From Halictus rubicundus (lineage: Eukaryota > Arthropoda > Insecta > Hymenoptera > Halictidae): DNA of 64,000 bases. The position numbers and the translations under genes are program-made. Location: the NCBI RefSeq assembly GCF_050948215.1, contig NW_027488769.1, positions 248,001-312,000 of the forward strand. Reading direction: 5' to 3'. This document shows, one piece after another, positions 1 to 12,424 of this stretch. The notes beneath the pieces were generated by a model. The model worked only from the letters and a program-made list of their open reading frames with translations, searched no databases and was not told where the DNA came from. Each line of letters begins with the position of its first letter. Position 1 is the first letter of the stretch.

Positions 1-449
1 CCTCTATAATATCGTATCCTCTATCCTATCCTATCATCTATAATATCGTATCCTCTATCCTATCTTATCCTCTATAATATCGTATCCTCTATCATATCCT
101 ATCCTCTATTCTATCCTATCCTCAATCCTATCCTATCCTCTATCCTATTGTCTATCCTATCCTATCCTCTATCCTATTCTCTATCCTATCCTATCCTCTA
201 TCCTATCCTATCCTCTATCCTATCCTATCGTCTATCCTATCCTCTATCCTATCCTATCCTCTATCCTATCCTGTCGTCTATCCTATCCTCTATCCTATCC
301 TATCCTCTATCCTATCCTGTCCTCTATCCTATCCCATCTTCTATCCTATCCTATCCTCTATCCTATCAAATCCCCTATCCTATCCTCTGTCCTATCCTAT
401 CCTCTATCCTATCCTATCCTCTATCCTATCAAATCCCCTATCCTATCAA
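1..449 (+). repeat. Window-start segment, copy of 46437-46885
   Basis: This stretch matches 46437-46885 at a constant offset of 46436, including the run of AATAT-CGTAT variants near its start, the TTATCC variant at 64 and the TTGTC word near 148. Only a few substitutions separate the two copies (for example CCTAC versus CTAAC and CTATCC versus CTATAC types near 340-365). A third, partial copy begins near 50025. The array therefore shares blocks over at least 46 kb. Confidence 0.85.
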
Positions 450-1129
450 ATCCCCTATCCTATCCTCTATCCTATCCTATCCTCTATCCTATCCTATCCT
501 CTATCCTATCCTATCCTCTATCCTATCCTATCCTCTATCCTATCCTATCCTCTATCCTATCCTATCCTCTATCCTATCCTATCCTCTATCCTATCCTATC
601 CTCTATCCTATCCTATCCTCTATCCTATCCTATCCTCTATCCTATCCTATCTTCTATCCTATCCTATCCTCTATCCTATCAAATCCCCTATCCTATCCTC
701 TATCCTATCCTATCCTCTATCCTATCCTATCCTCTATCCTATCGTATCGTCTATCCTATCCTATCCTCTATCCTACGCTATCCTCTATTCTATCCAATCT
801 TCTATCCTATCCTATCCTCTATCCTATCCTATCATCTATCCTATCCTATCATCTACCCTATCCTATCCTCTATCCTATCCTGTCCTCTATCCTATCCTAT
901 CCTCTATCCTATCCTCTATCCTATCCTATCCTCTTTCCTAACCTATCCTCTATCCTATCCTATCCTCTATCCTAACCTATCCTCTATCCTATCCTATCCT
1001 CTATCCTATCCTCTATCCAATCCTCTATCCTATCCTATCCTCTATCCTATCCTATCCTCTATCCTATCCTATCGCCTATCCTATCCTATCCTCTATCCTA
1101 TCAAATCCCCTATCCTATCCTCTGTCCTA
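450..1129 (+). repeat. Satellite stretch with CAAAT/CCCCTAT variants
   Basis: Ordinary P-P-H repeats with scattered variants (CAAAT followed by CCCCTAT, CGTAT, CTACG, CTAAC). No gene, RNA or mobile element is visible. The CTAACC variants here contain CCTAA pentamers, the complement of TTAGG, only as isolated single copies. Confidence 0.85.
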
Positions 1130-2285
1130 TCCTATCCTCTGTCCTATCCTATCCTCTATCCTATCCTATCCTCAATCCTATCCTATTCTCTATCCTATCC
1201 TATCCTCTATCCTATCCTACCGTGTATCCTATCCTCTATCCTATCCTATCCTCTATCCTATTCTATCCTCTATCCTATCCTATCCTCTATCCTATCCTAT
1301 GCTCTATCCTATCAAATCCCCTATCCTATCCTCTGCCCTATCCTATCCTCTATCCTATCCTATCCTCTATCCTATCGTATCGTCTATCCTATCCTATCCT
1401 CTATCCTATCCTATCCTCTATCCTACGCTATCCTCTATCCTATCCAATCTTCTATCCTATCCTATCCTCTATCCTATCCTATCATCTATCCTATCCTATC
1501 ATCTACCCTATCCTATCCTCTATCCTATCCTGTCCTCTATCCTATCCTATCCTCTATCCTATCCTCTATCCTATCCTATCCTCTATCCTATCCTATCCTC
1601 TATCCTATCAAATCCCCTATCCTATCCTCTGTCCTATCCTATCCTCTATCCTATCCTATCCCCAATCCTATCCTATTCTCTATCCTATAATATGCTCTAT
1701 CCTATCCTATCCTCTATCCTATAATATGCTCTATCCTATCCTATCCTCTATCCTATCCTATCCTCTATCCTAGCCTATCCTCTATCCTATCCTTTCCTCT
1801 ATCCTATACTATCCTCTATCCTATCCTATCCTCTATCCTATCCTATCCTCTATCCCCTATCCTATCCTCTATCCTATCCTGTCCTCTATCCTCTCCTATC
1901 CTCTATCCTATCCTATCCTCTATCCTATAATATGCTCTATCCTATCCTATCCTCTATCCTATCCTATCCGCTATCCTATCCTCTATCCAGTCCTATCCTC
2001 TATACTATCCTATCCTCTATCCTATAATCTATCCTCAATCCTATCCTCTATCGTATCCTATCCTCTTTCCTATCCAATCCTATATATTATCCTATCCTCT
2101 ATCGTCTCCTGTCTTCTCTCCTATCCGATCTCCTATCCTATCCTCTATCCTATTCTATACTCCATCCTATCCTATCCGCTATCCTATCCTCTATCCTATC
2201 CTATCCTCTATCCTATACTCTATCGTATCCTATCTTCTATCCTATCCTATCCTCTATCCTATCCTATCCTCTATCCTATCCTCTA
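1130..2285 (+). repeat. 1.16-kb direct repeat, copy 1
   Basis: Matches 3385-4540 at a constant offset of 2255. Shared rare words include ACCGTGTAT near 1220, ATGCTC near 1299, CTACGC near 1433, the paired ATAATATGC words near 1690 and 1720, and the CGTCTCCTGTCTTC word near 2103. Private differences include ATATATTATCC near 2090, where the other copy has ATATCCTATCC. The left edge is set by an extra 17-mer in copy 1 just before 1130. Confidence 0.85.
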
Positions 2286-3384
2286 TCCTATCCTATCCTC
2301 TATCCTATCCTATCGCCTATCCTATCCTATCCTCTATCCTATCAAATCCCCTATCCTATCCTCTGTCCTATCCTATCCTCTATCCTATCCTATCCTATCT
2401 TCTATCCTATCCTATCCTCTATCCTATCAATTCCCCTATCCTATAATATGCTCTATCCTATCCTATCCTCTATCCTATCCTCTATCCTATCCTATCCTCT
2501 ATCCTAGCCTATCCTCTATCCTTTCCTATCCAATCCCCTATCCTATCCTATCCTCTATCCTATCCTATCCTCTATCCTATCCTATCCGCTATCCTATCCT
2601 CTATCCAATCCTCTATCCTATCCTATCCTCTATTCTATGCTATCCTCTATCCTATCCTATCCTCTATCCTATCCTATCGTCTATCCTATCCTATCCACTA
2701 TCCTATCAAATCCCCTATCCTATCCTCTGTCCTATCCTATCCTCTATCCTACCCTATCCTCAATCCTATCCTATTCTCTATCCTATCCTATCCTCTATCC
2801 TATCCTACCGTCTATCCTATCCTCTATCCTATCCTATCCTCTATCCTATTCTATCCTCAATCCTATCCTATCCTCTATCCTATTCTATCCTCTATCCTAT
2901 CCTATCCTCTATCCTATCCTATGCTCTATCCTATCAAATCCCCTATCCTATCCTCTGCCCTATCCTATCCTCTATCCTATCCTATCCTCTATCCTATCGT
3001 ATCGTCTATCCTATCCTATCCTCTATCCTATCCTATCCTCTATCCTACGCTATCCTCTATCCTATCCAATCTTCTATCCTATCCTATCCTCTATCCTATC
3101 CTATCATCTATTCTATCCTATCTTCTACCCTATCCTATCCTCTATCCTATCCTGTCCTCTATCCTATCCTATCCTCTATCCTATCCTCTATCCTATCCTA
3201 TCCTCTATCCTATCCTATCCTCTATCCTATCAAATCCCCTATCCTATCCACTGTCCTATCCTATCCTCTATCCAATCCTCTATCCTATCCTATCCTCTAT
3301 TCTATCCTATCCTCTATCCTATCCTATCCTCTATCCTATCCTATCGTCTATCCTATCCTATCCTCTATCCTATCAAATCCCCTA
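2286..3384 (+). repeat. Satellite between the two 1.16-kb repeats
   Basis: P-P-H repeats with the same vocabulary as the flanking copies: CAAAT+CCCCTAT, ATGCTC (2921), CTACGC (about 3047) and CTAGCC. Part of it (from about 2760) is a further, shorter copy of the same block, since the ATGCTC-CAAAT-CTCTGCCC order at 2921 is repeated 633 bp later at 3554. Nothing gene-like is seen. Confidence 0.75.
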
Positions 3385-4540
3385 TCCTATCCTCTGTCCT
3401 ATCCTATCCTCTATCCTATCCTATCCTCAATCCTATCCTATTCTCTATCCTATCCTATCCTCTATCCTATCCTACCGTGTATCCTATCCTCTATCCTATC
3501 CTATCCTCTATCCTATTCTATCCTCTATCCTATCCTATCCTCTATCCTATCCTATGCTCTATCCTATCAAATCCCCTATCCTATCCTCTGCCCTATCCTA
3601 TCCTCTATCCTATCCTATCCTCTATCCTATCGTATCGTCTATCCTATCCTATCCTCTATCCTATCCTATCCTCTATTCTACGCTATCCTCTATCCTATCC
3701 AATCTTCTATCCTATCCTATCCTCTATCCTATCCTATCATCTATCCTATCCTATCATCTACCCTATCCTATCCTCTATCCTATCCTGTCCTCTATCCTAT
3801 CCTATCCTCTATCCTATCCTCTATCCTATCCTATCCTCTATCCTATCCTATCCTCTATCCTATCAAATCCCCTATCCTATCCTCTGTCCTATCCTATCCT
3901 CTATCCTATCCTATCCCCAATCCTATCCTATTCTCTATCCTATAATATGCTCTATCCTATCCTATCCTCTATCCTATAATATGCTCTATCCTATCCTATC
4001 CTCTATCCTATCCTATCCTCTATCCTAGCCTATCCTCTATCCTATCCTTTCCTCTATCCTATACTATCCTCTATCCTATCCTATCCTCTATCCTATCCTA
4101 TCCTCTATCCCCTATCCTATCCTCTATCCTATCCTGTCCTCTATCCTCTCCTATCCTCTATCCTATCCTATCCTCTATCCTATAATATGCTCTATCCTAT
4201 CCTATCCTCTATCCTATCCTATCCGCTATCCTATCCTCTATCCAATCCTATCCTCTATACTATCCTATCCTCTATCCTATAATCTATCCTCAATCCTATC
4301 CTCTATCGTATCCTATCCTCTTTCCTATCCAATCCTATATCCTATCCTATCCTCTATCGTCTCCTGTCTTCTCTCCTATCCGATCTCCTATCCTATCCTC
4401 TATCCTATTCTATACTCCATCCTATCCTATCCGCTATCCTATCCTCTATCCTATCCTATCCTCTATCCTATACTCTATCGTATCCTATCTTCTATCCTAT
4501 CCTATCCTCTATCCTATCCTATCCTCTATCCTATCCTATC
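3385..4540 (+). repeat. 1.16-kb direct repeat, copy 2
   Basis: Partner of 1130-2285 (offset 2255). The ATGCTC word at 3554, the CTACGC word near 3688 and the CGTCTCCTGTCTTC word near 4358 all fall at the predicted places. The copies diverge after about 4540, where copy 2 continues with P-P-H and copy 1 has a P-H unit. Confidence 0.85.
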
Positions 4541-5834
4541 CTCTATCCTATCCTATCCTCTATCCTCTCCTATCCTCTATCCTATCCTATCCTCTATCCT
4601 ATAATATGCTCTATCCTATCCTATCATCTATCCTATCCTATCCTCTATCCTATCCTATCTTCTATCCTATCCTATCCGCTATCCTATCCTCTATTCAATC
4701 CTATCCTCTATACTATCCTATCCTCTATCCTATAATCTATCCTCAATCCTATCCTCTATCGTATCCTATCCTCTTTCCTATCCAATCCTATATCCTATCC
4801 TATCCTCTATCGTCTCCTGTCTTCTCTCCTATCCGATCTCCTATCCTATCCTCTATCCTATTCTATACTCCATCCTATCCTATCCGCTATCCTATCCTCT
4901 ATCCTATCCTATCCTCTATCCTATACTCTATCGTATCCTATCTTCTATCCTATCCTATCCTCTATCCTATCCTATCCTCTATCCTATCCTATCCTCTATC
5001 CTATCCTATCCTCTATCCTATTCTATCTTCTATCCTATCCTATCCTCTATCCTATGCTCTATCGTATCCTATCCTCTATCGTATTCTATCCAATCCCCTA
5101 TCCTATCCTATCCTCTATCCTATCCTATCCTCTATCCTATCCTATCCTCTATCCTATCCTATCCGCTATCCTATCCTCTATCCAATCCTCTATCCTATCC
5201 TATCCTCTATTCTATCCTATCCTCTATCCTATCCTATCCTCTATCCTATCCTATCGTCTATCCTATCCTATCCTCTATCCTATCAAATCCCCTATCCCAT
5301 CCTCTGTACTATCCTATCCTCTATCCTATCCTATCCTCAATCCTATCCTATTCTCTATCCTATCCTATCCTCTATCCTATCCTATCATCTATTCTATCCT
5401 ATCATCTACCCTATCCTATCCTCTATCCTATCCTGTCCTCTATCCTATCCTATCCTCTATCCTATCCTCTATCCTATCCTATCCTCTATCCTATCCTATC
5501 CTCTATCCTATCAAATCCCCTATCCTATCCTCTGTCCTATCCTATCCTCTATCCTATCCTATCCCCAATCCTATCCTATTCTCTATCCTATAATATGCTC
5601 TATCCTATCCTATCCTCTATCCTATAATATGCTCTATCCTATCCTATCCTCTATCCTATCCTATCCTCTATCCTTGCCAATCCTCTATCCTATCCTTTCC
5701 TCTATCCTATACTATCCTCTATCCTATCCTATCCTCTATCCTATCCTATCCTCTATCCCCTATCCTACCCTCTATCCTATCCTGTCCTCTATCCTCTCCT
5801 ATCCTCTATCCTATCCTATCCTCTATCCTATAAT
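4541..5834 (+). repeat. Satellite stretch preceding the composite units
   Basis: Contains one more copy of the block headed by ATGCTC-CTATCC at 4606 (CCGCTAT, CTTTCC, CGTCTCCTGTCTTC and CCGATC in order) and then CAAAT+CCCCTAT words. The same head recurs at 5835, 10916, 17368, 24328 and 55193, so this looks like a partial early version of the composite unit. No gene is supported. Confidence 0.75.
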
Positions 5835-7441
5835 ATGCTCTATCCTATCCTATCCTCTATCCTATCCTATCTTCTATCCTATCCTATCTTCTATCCTATC
5901 CTATCCGCTATCCTATCCTCTATCCAATCCTATCCTCTATACTATCCTATCCTCTATCCTATAATCTATCCTCAATCCTATCCTCTATCGTATCCTATCC
6001 TCTTTCCTATCCAATCCTATATCCTATCCTATCCTCTATCGTCTCCTGTCTTCTCTCATATCCGATCTCCTATCCTATCCTCTATCCTATTCTATACTCC
6101 ATCCTATCCTATCCGCTATCCTATCCTCTATCCTATCCTATCCTCTATCCTATACTCTATCGTATCCTATCTTCTATCCTATCCTATCCTCTATCCTCTC
6201 CTATCCTCTATCCTATCCTATCCTCTATCCTATAATATGCTCTATCCTATCCTATCCTCTATAATATCCTATCCTCTATCCTATCCTGTCCTCTATCCTA
6301 TCCTATCATCTATCCTATCCTATTCTCTATCCTATCCTATCCTCTATCCTATCCTATCATCTATTCCATCCTATCATCTACCCTATCCTATACTCTATCC
6401 TATCCTGTCCTCTATCCTATCCTATCCTCTATCCTATCCTCTATCCTATCCTATCCTCTATCCTATCCTATCCTCTATCCTATCCTATCCTCTATCCTAT
6501 CAAATCCCCTATCCTATCCTCTGTCCTATCCTATCCTCTATCCAATCCTCTATCCTATCCTATCCTCTATTCTATCCTATCCTCTATCCTATCCTATCCT
6601 CTATCCTATCCTATCGTCTATCCTATCCTATCCTCTATCCTTTCAAATCCCCTATCCTATCCTCTGTCCTATCCTATCCTCTATCCTATCCTATCCTCAA
6701 TCCTATCCTATTCTCTATCCTATCCTATCCTCTATCCTATCCTACCGTCTATCCTATCCTCTATCCTATCCTATCCTCTATCCTATTCTATCCTCTATCC
6801 TATCCTATCCTCTATCCTATCCTATGCTCTATCGTATCAAATCCCCTATCCTATCCTCTGCCCTATCCTATCCTCTATCCTATCCTATCCTCTATCCTAT
6901 CGTATCGTCTATCCTATCCTATCCTCTATCCTATCCTATCCTCTATCCTACGCTATCCTCTATCCTATCCAATCTTCTATCCTATCCTATCCTCTATCCT
7001 ATCCTATCATCTATCCTATCCTATCATCTACCCTATCCTATCCTCTATCCTATCCTGTCCTCTATCCTATCCTATCCTCTATCCTATCCTCTATCCTATC
7101 CTATCCTCTATCCTATCCTATCCTCTATACTATCAAATCCCCTATCCTATCCTCTGTCCTGTCCTATCCTCTATCCTATCCTATCCCCAATCCTATCCTA
7201 TTCTCTATCCTATAATATGCTCTATCCTATCCTATCCTCTATCCTATCCTATCCTCTATCCTAGCCTATCCTCTATCCTATCCTTTCCTCAATCCTATAC
7301 TCTATCCTATCCTATCCTCTATAATATCCTATCCTCTATCCTATCCTGTCCTCTATCCTATCCTATACTCTATCGTATCCTATCCTCTATCGTATCCTAT
7401 CCTCTATCCTATAATATCCCATATCCTATCCAATCCTCTAT

Positions 7442-7512
7442 CCTACCCAATCACCTATCCCATCCTCTATCATATCCAATCACCTATCCTATCCTCTATT
7501 CAATCCTATACT
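7442..7512 (+). repeat. CCAATCACC word block (first of about 30)
   Basis: A block of about 70 bp in the order CAATCACCTATCCCATCC, CATATCCAATCACC, TATTCAATCCTATACTC. It recurs about 30 times, for example near 9216, 9700, 12597, 15702, 16190, 19339, 23096, 26317, 28980, 32185, 34700, 37760, 40285, 44150, 53090, 57182, 59272 and 63440. Copies headed CCTACCC rather than CCTATCC (7442, 12591, 19334, 26311, 57176) mark one fixed place in the composite unit. Variants headed CCAAACACC occur near 31693, 43640 and 62948. Confidence 0.8.
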
Positions 7513-8255
7513 CTATCCCATCCTATCCTCTATAATATCCTATCCTCTATCCTATCCTATCCTCTATCCTATCCTATCCTCTATCCTATCCTCTATCCTA
7601 TCCTATCCTCTATCCTATCCTATCCTCTATCTTATCCTATCCTCTATCCCATCCTATCCTCTATAATATCCTATCCTCTATCCTATCCTATCCTCTATCC
7701 TATCCTATCCTCTATCCTATCCTCTATCCTATCCTATCCTCTATCCTATCCTATCCTCTATCTTATCCTATCCTCTATCCCCTATCCTATCCTCTATCCT
7801 ATCCTATCCACTACCCTATCCTATCCAATCCTCTGTCCTATCCTCTATCCTATCCTCTATCCTATCCTTTCCTCTCCTATACTATCCTCTATTCTATCCT
7901 ATCCTCAATCCTATCCTATCCTCTATCCTATTGTCTATCCTATCCTATCCTATATCCTATTCTCTATCCTATCCTATCCTCTATCCTATCCTATCCTCTA
8001 TCCTATTCTATCCTCTATCCTATCCTATCCTCTATCCTATCCTATCCTCTATCCTATCCTATCCTCTATCCTATCCTATCCTCTATCCTATTCTATCTTC
8101 TATCCTATCGTATCCTCTATCCTATCCTATCCTCTATCCTATAATCTATCCTCAATCCTATCCTCTATCGTATAGCATCCTCTATAATATCGTATCCTCT
8201 ATCCTATCCTATCCTCTATAATATCGTATCCTCTATCATATCCTATCCTCTTTCC

Positions 8256-8266
8256 TTTAATATCAT
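8256..8266 (+). repeat. TTTAATATCAT marker word (first of about 33)
   Basis: A recurring word that cannot be read as pentamers or heptamers, always preceded by CTTTCC or CTTTTC. It occurs at about 8256, 8472, 10178, 16647, 21268, 21484, 23573, 27988, 28205, 29945, 31080, 32685, 33357, 35264, 35954, 36798, 39320, 40727, 42094, 42782, 43010, 44631, 45320, 52134, 52350, 54437, 58276, 58493, 60231, 61402, 62091, 62316 and 63939. Usually an AATAT-CGTAT pair lies 20-40 bp upstream and CCATCAACTATCC about 60 bp downstream. Positions were read by eye and can be a few bases off. No function is evident. Confidence 0.8.
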
Positions 8267-11200
8267 CTATCCTATCCTATTCTCTATCGTATCCTATCCT
8301 CTATCCTATTCCATCAACTATCCTTTCCAATCCCCTATCCTATCCTCTATCCTATCCTATCGTCTATAATATCGTATCCTCTATCCTATCCTATCCTCTA
8401 TAATATCGTATCCTCTATCCTATCCTATCCTCTATAATATCGTATCTTCTATCATATCCTATCCTCTTTTCTTTAATATCATCTATCCTATCCTATTCTC
8501 TATCCTATCCTATCCTTATCCTATTCCATCAACTATCCTATCCAATTCCCTATCCTATCCTCTATCCTATCCTATCCTCTATCCTATCCTATCCTCTATC
8601 GTATCCTATCCTCTATCCTATCCTATCTTCTATCCTATCCTATCCTCTATCCTATCAAATCCCCTATCCTATCCTCTATCCTATCCTATCCTGTATCCTA
8701 TCCAATCCTCTATCCTATCCTATCATCTATCCTCTATCCTATCCAATCCTCTATCCTAGCCTATCCTCTATCCTATCCTATCCTCTATCCTATCCTATCC
8801 TCTATCCTATCCTATCCTCTATCCTATTCTATCCTCTATCCTATCCTATCCTCTATCCTATCCTATCCTCTATCCTATCCTATCCTCTATCCTATCCTAT
8901 CCTCTATCCTATCCTATCCTCTATCGTATCCTATCCTCTATCCTATCCAATCCTATATCCTATCCTATCCTCTATCGTCTCCTGTCCTCTCTCCTATCCA
9001 ATCTCCTATCCTATCCTCAATCCTATCCTATCCACTACCCTATCCTATCCAATCCTCTGTCCTATCCTCTATCCTATTCTCTATCCTATCCTATCCTCTA
9101 TCGTATTCTCTATCCTATCCTATCCTCTATCCTATCCTATCCTCTATCCTATACTCTATCGTATCCTATCCTCTATCCTATAATATCCCATATCCTATCC
9201 AATCCTCTATCCTATCCAATCACCTATCCCATCCTCTATCATATCCAATCACCTATCCTATCCTCTATTCAATCCTATACTCTATCCTATCCTATCCTCT
9301 ATAATATCCTATCCTCTATCCTATCCTATCCTCTATCCTATCCTATCCTCTATCCTATCCTATCCTCAATCCTATCCTATCCTCTATCCTATCCTTTCCT
9401 CTATCCTATCCTATCCTCTATTCTACCCTATCCTCAATTATATCCTATCCTCTATCCTATTGTCTATCCTATTCTATCCTCTATCCTATTCTCTATCCTA
9501 TCCTATCCTCTATCCTATCCTATCCTCTATCCTATCCTATCCTCAATCCTATCCTATCCTCTATCCTATCCTATCCTCTATCCTATTCTATACTCCATCC
9601 TATCCTATCCGCTATCCTATCCTATCCTCTATCCTATCCTATCCTCTATCCTATCCGATCTCCTATCCTATCCTCTAACCTATCCTATCCTCTATCCTAT
9701 CCAATCACCTATCCCATCCTCTATCATATCCAATCACCTATCCTATCCTCTATTCAATCCTATACTCTATCCTATCCTATCCTCTATAATATCCTATCCT
9801 CTATCCTATCCTATAATCTATCCTATCCTATCCTCTATCCTATCCTATCCTCTATCCTATTCTATCCTCTATCCTATCCTATCCTCTATCCTATCCTATC
9901 CTCTACCCTATTCTATCCTCTATCCTATCCTATCCTCTATCCTATCCTATCCTCTATCCTATCCTATCCTCTATCCTATGCTATCCTCTATACTATCCCA
10001 TCCTCTATCCTATTCTAACTTCTATCCTATCGTATCCTCTATCCTATCCTATCCTCTATCCTATAATCTATCCTCAATCCTATCCTCTATCGTATCCTAT
10101 CCTCTATAATATCGTATCCTCTATCCTATCCTATCCTCTATAATATCGTATCCTCTATCATATCCTATCCTCTTTCCTTTAATATCATCCATCCTATCCT
10201 CTTCTCTATCCTATCCTATCCTCTATCCTATTCCATCAACTATCCTATCCAATCCCCTATCCTATCATCTATCCTATCCTATCCTCTATCCTATCCTATC
10301 CTCTATCGTATCCTATCCTCTATCCTATCCAATCCTATATCCTATCCTATCCTCTATCGTCTCCTGTCCTCTCTCCTATCCAATCTCCTATACTCTCCTT
10401 AATCCTATCCTATCCACTATCCTATCCTATCCAATCCTCTGCCATATCCTCTATCCTATTCTCTATCCTATCCTATCCTCTATCCTATTCTCTATCCTAT
10501 CCTTTCCTCTATCCTATCCTATCCTCTATTCTACCCTATCCTCTATTATATCCTATCCTCTATCCTATTGTCTATCCTATTCTATCCTCTATCCTATTCT
10601 CTATCCTATCCTATCCTCTATCCTATCCTATCCTCTATAATATCCTATCCTCTATCCTATCCTATCCTCTATCCTATCCTATCCTCTATCCTATCCTCTA
10701 TCCTATAATATGCTCTATCCTATCCTATCCTCTATCCTATCCTATCCTCTATCCTTGCCAATCCTCTATCCTATCCTTTCCTCTATCCTATACTATCCTC
10801 TATCCTATCCTATCCTCTATCCTATCCTATCCTCTATCCCCTATCCTATCCTCTATCCTATCCTGTCCTCTATCCTCTCCTATCCTCTATCCTATCCTAT
10901 CCTCTATCCTATAATATGCTCTATCCTATCCTATCCTCTATCCTATCCTATCCTCTATCCTATCCTATCTTCTATCCTATCCTATCCGCTATCCTATCCT
11001 CTATCCAATCCTATCCTCTATACTATCCTATCCTCTATCCTATAATCTATCCTCAATCCTATCCTCTATCGTATCCTATCCTCTTTCCTATCCAATCCTA
11101 TATCCTATCCTATCCTCTATCGTCTCCTGTCTTCTCTCATATCCGATCTCCTATCCTATACTCTATCCTATTCTATACTCCATCCTATCCTATCCGCTAT

Positions 11201-12060
11201 CCTATCCTCTATCCTATCCTATCCTCTATCCTATACTCTATCGTATCCTATCTTCTATCCTATCCTATCCTCTATCCTCTCCTATCCTCTATCCTATCCT
11301 ATCCTCTATCCTATAATATGCTCTATCCTATCCTATCCTCTATCCTATCCTGTCCTCTATCCTATCCTATCATCTATCCTATCCTATTCTCTATCCTATC
11401 CTATCCTCTATCCTATCCTATCATCTATTCCATCCTATCATCTACCCTATCCTATCCTCTATCCTATCCTGTCCTCTATCCTATCCTATCCTCTATCCTA
11501 TCCTCTATCCTATCCTATCCTCTATCCTATCCTATCCTCTATCCTATCAAATCCCCTATCCTATCCTCTGTCCTATCCTATCCTCTATCCAATCCTCTAT
11601 CCTATCCTATCCTCTATTCTATCCTATCCTCTATCCTATCCTATCCTCTATCCTATCCTATCGTCTATCCTATCCTATCCTCTATCCTTTCAAATCCCCT
11701 ATCCTATCCTCTGTCCTATCCTATCCTCTATCCTATCCTATCCTCAATCCTATCCTATTCTCTATCCTATCCTATCCTCTATCCTATCCTACCGTCTATC
11801 CTATCCTCTATCCTATCCTATCCTCTATCCTATTCTATCCTCTATCCTATCCTATCCTCTATCCTATCCTATCCTCTATCCTACGCTATCCTCTATCCTA
11901 TCCAATCTTCTATCCTATCCTATCCTCTATCCTATCCTATCATCTATCCTATCCTATCATCTACCCTATCCTATCCTCTATCCTATCCTGTCCTCTATCC
12001 TATCCTATCCTCTATCCTATCCTCTATCCTATCCTATCCTCTATCCTATCCTATCCTCTA

Positions 12061-12424
12061 TACTATCAAATCCCCTATCCTATCCTCTGTCCTGTCCTAT
12101 CCTCTATCCTATCCTATCCCCAATCCTATCCTATTCTCTATCCTATAATATGCTCTATCCTATCCTATCCTCTATCCTATAATATGCTCTATCCTATCCT
12201 ATCCTCTATCCTATCCTATCCTCTATCCTATCCTATCCTCTATACTATCAAATCCCCTATCCTATCCTCTGTCCTGTCCTATCCTCTATCCTATCCTATC
12301 CCCAATCCTATCCTATTCTCTATCCTATAATATGCTCTATCCTATCCTATCCTCTATCCTATAATATGCTCTATCCTATCCTATCCTCTATCCTATCCTA
12401 TCCTCTATCCTAGCCTATCCTCTA
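12061..12424 (+). repeat. 182-bp tandem duplication inside U1
   Basis: The words TACTATCAAATCCCC, CTCTGTCCTGTCC, CCCCAATCC and two ATAATATGC words occur in order from 12061 and again, 182 bp later, from 12243. Other composite units carry this block once, or duplicated with a different length (359 bp in U2, 376 bp in U3), so the duplication in U1 looks like an independent event. Confidence 0.8.

Larger units (their letters stand above)
5835..10915 (+). repeat. Composite unit U0 (about 5.1 kb)
   Basis: Starts at the ATGCTC head word and runs to the next head at 10916. Order of words: CCGCTAT and CGTCTCCTGTC block, CAAAT+CCCCTAT block, CCTACCCAATCAC word at 7442, the TTGTC-ATATCC word near 7930, two TTTAATATCAT words (8256 and 8472), the TTGTC-CTATTC word at 9460, a third TTTAATATCAT at about 10178, and a second TTGTC-CTATTC near 10567. 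It is shorter than the next units because it lacks the GTATTATGTCC element entirely. Confidence 0.8.

Noticed and set aside
41..50. TATAAT/TATAATATC words resembling promoter -10 or TATA boxes
   Set aside because: They come from one-pentamer variants (CCTAT to AATAT) after CTCTAT. They occur very many times with no partner element and no gene downstream.
148..975. Open frames opening at TTG in the TTGTC words (148, 7931, 9460, 46584, 53720 and others)
   Set aside because: The start is a TTG within a satellite variant, with no ribosome-binding or initiation context, in DNA that appears eukaryotic.
2637..4028. 463-codon open frame, and others of about 450 codons (4606-5964, 15111-16487, 17368-18714, 24328-25674, 33321-34667, 55193-56539)
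   Set aside because: Same reason: periodic low-complexity translation of the 17-mer. Their recurrence reflects duplication of satellite blocks, not a gene family.
7442..7512. Regularly spaced near-identical words that might suggest a CRISPR array
   Set aside because: The intervening sequence is the same satellite, not unique spacers; there is no palindromic repeat and no cas gene.
5835..7535. 566-codon open frame on the + strand, the longest in the window
   Set aside because: It is only the satellite read without stops. The translation is a 17-residue cycle with the same variants as the DNA words, all three frames are open over long stretches nearby, and stops come only from variants such as AATAT after CTAT (TAA). 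No domain, signal or codon bias is visible.
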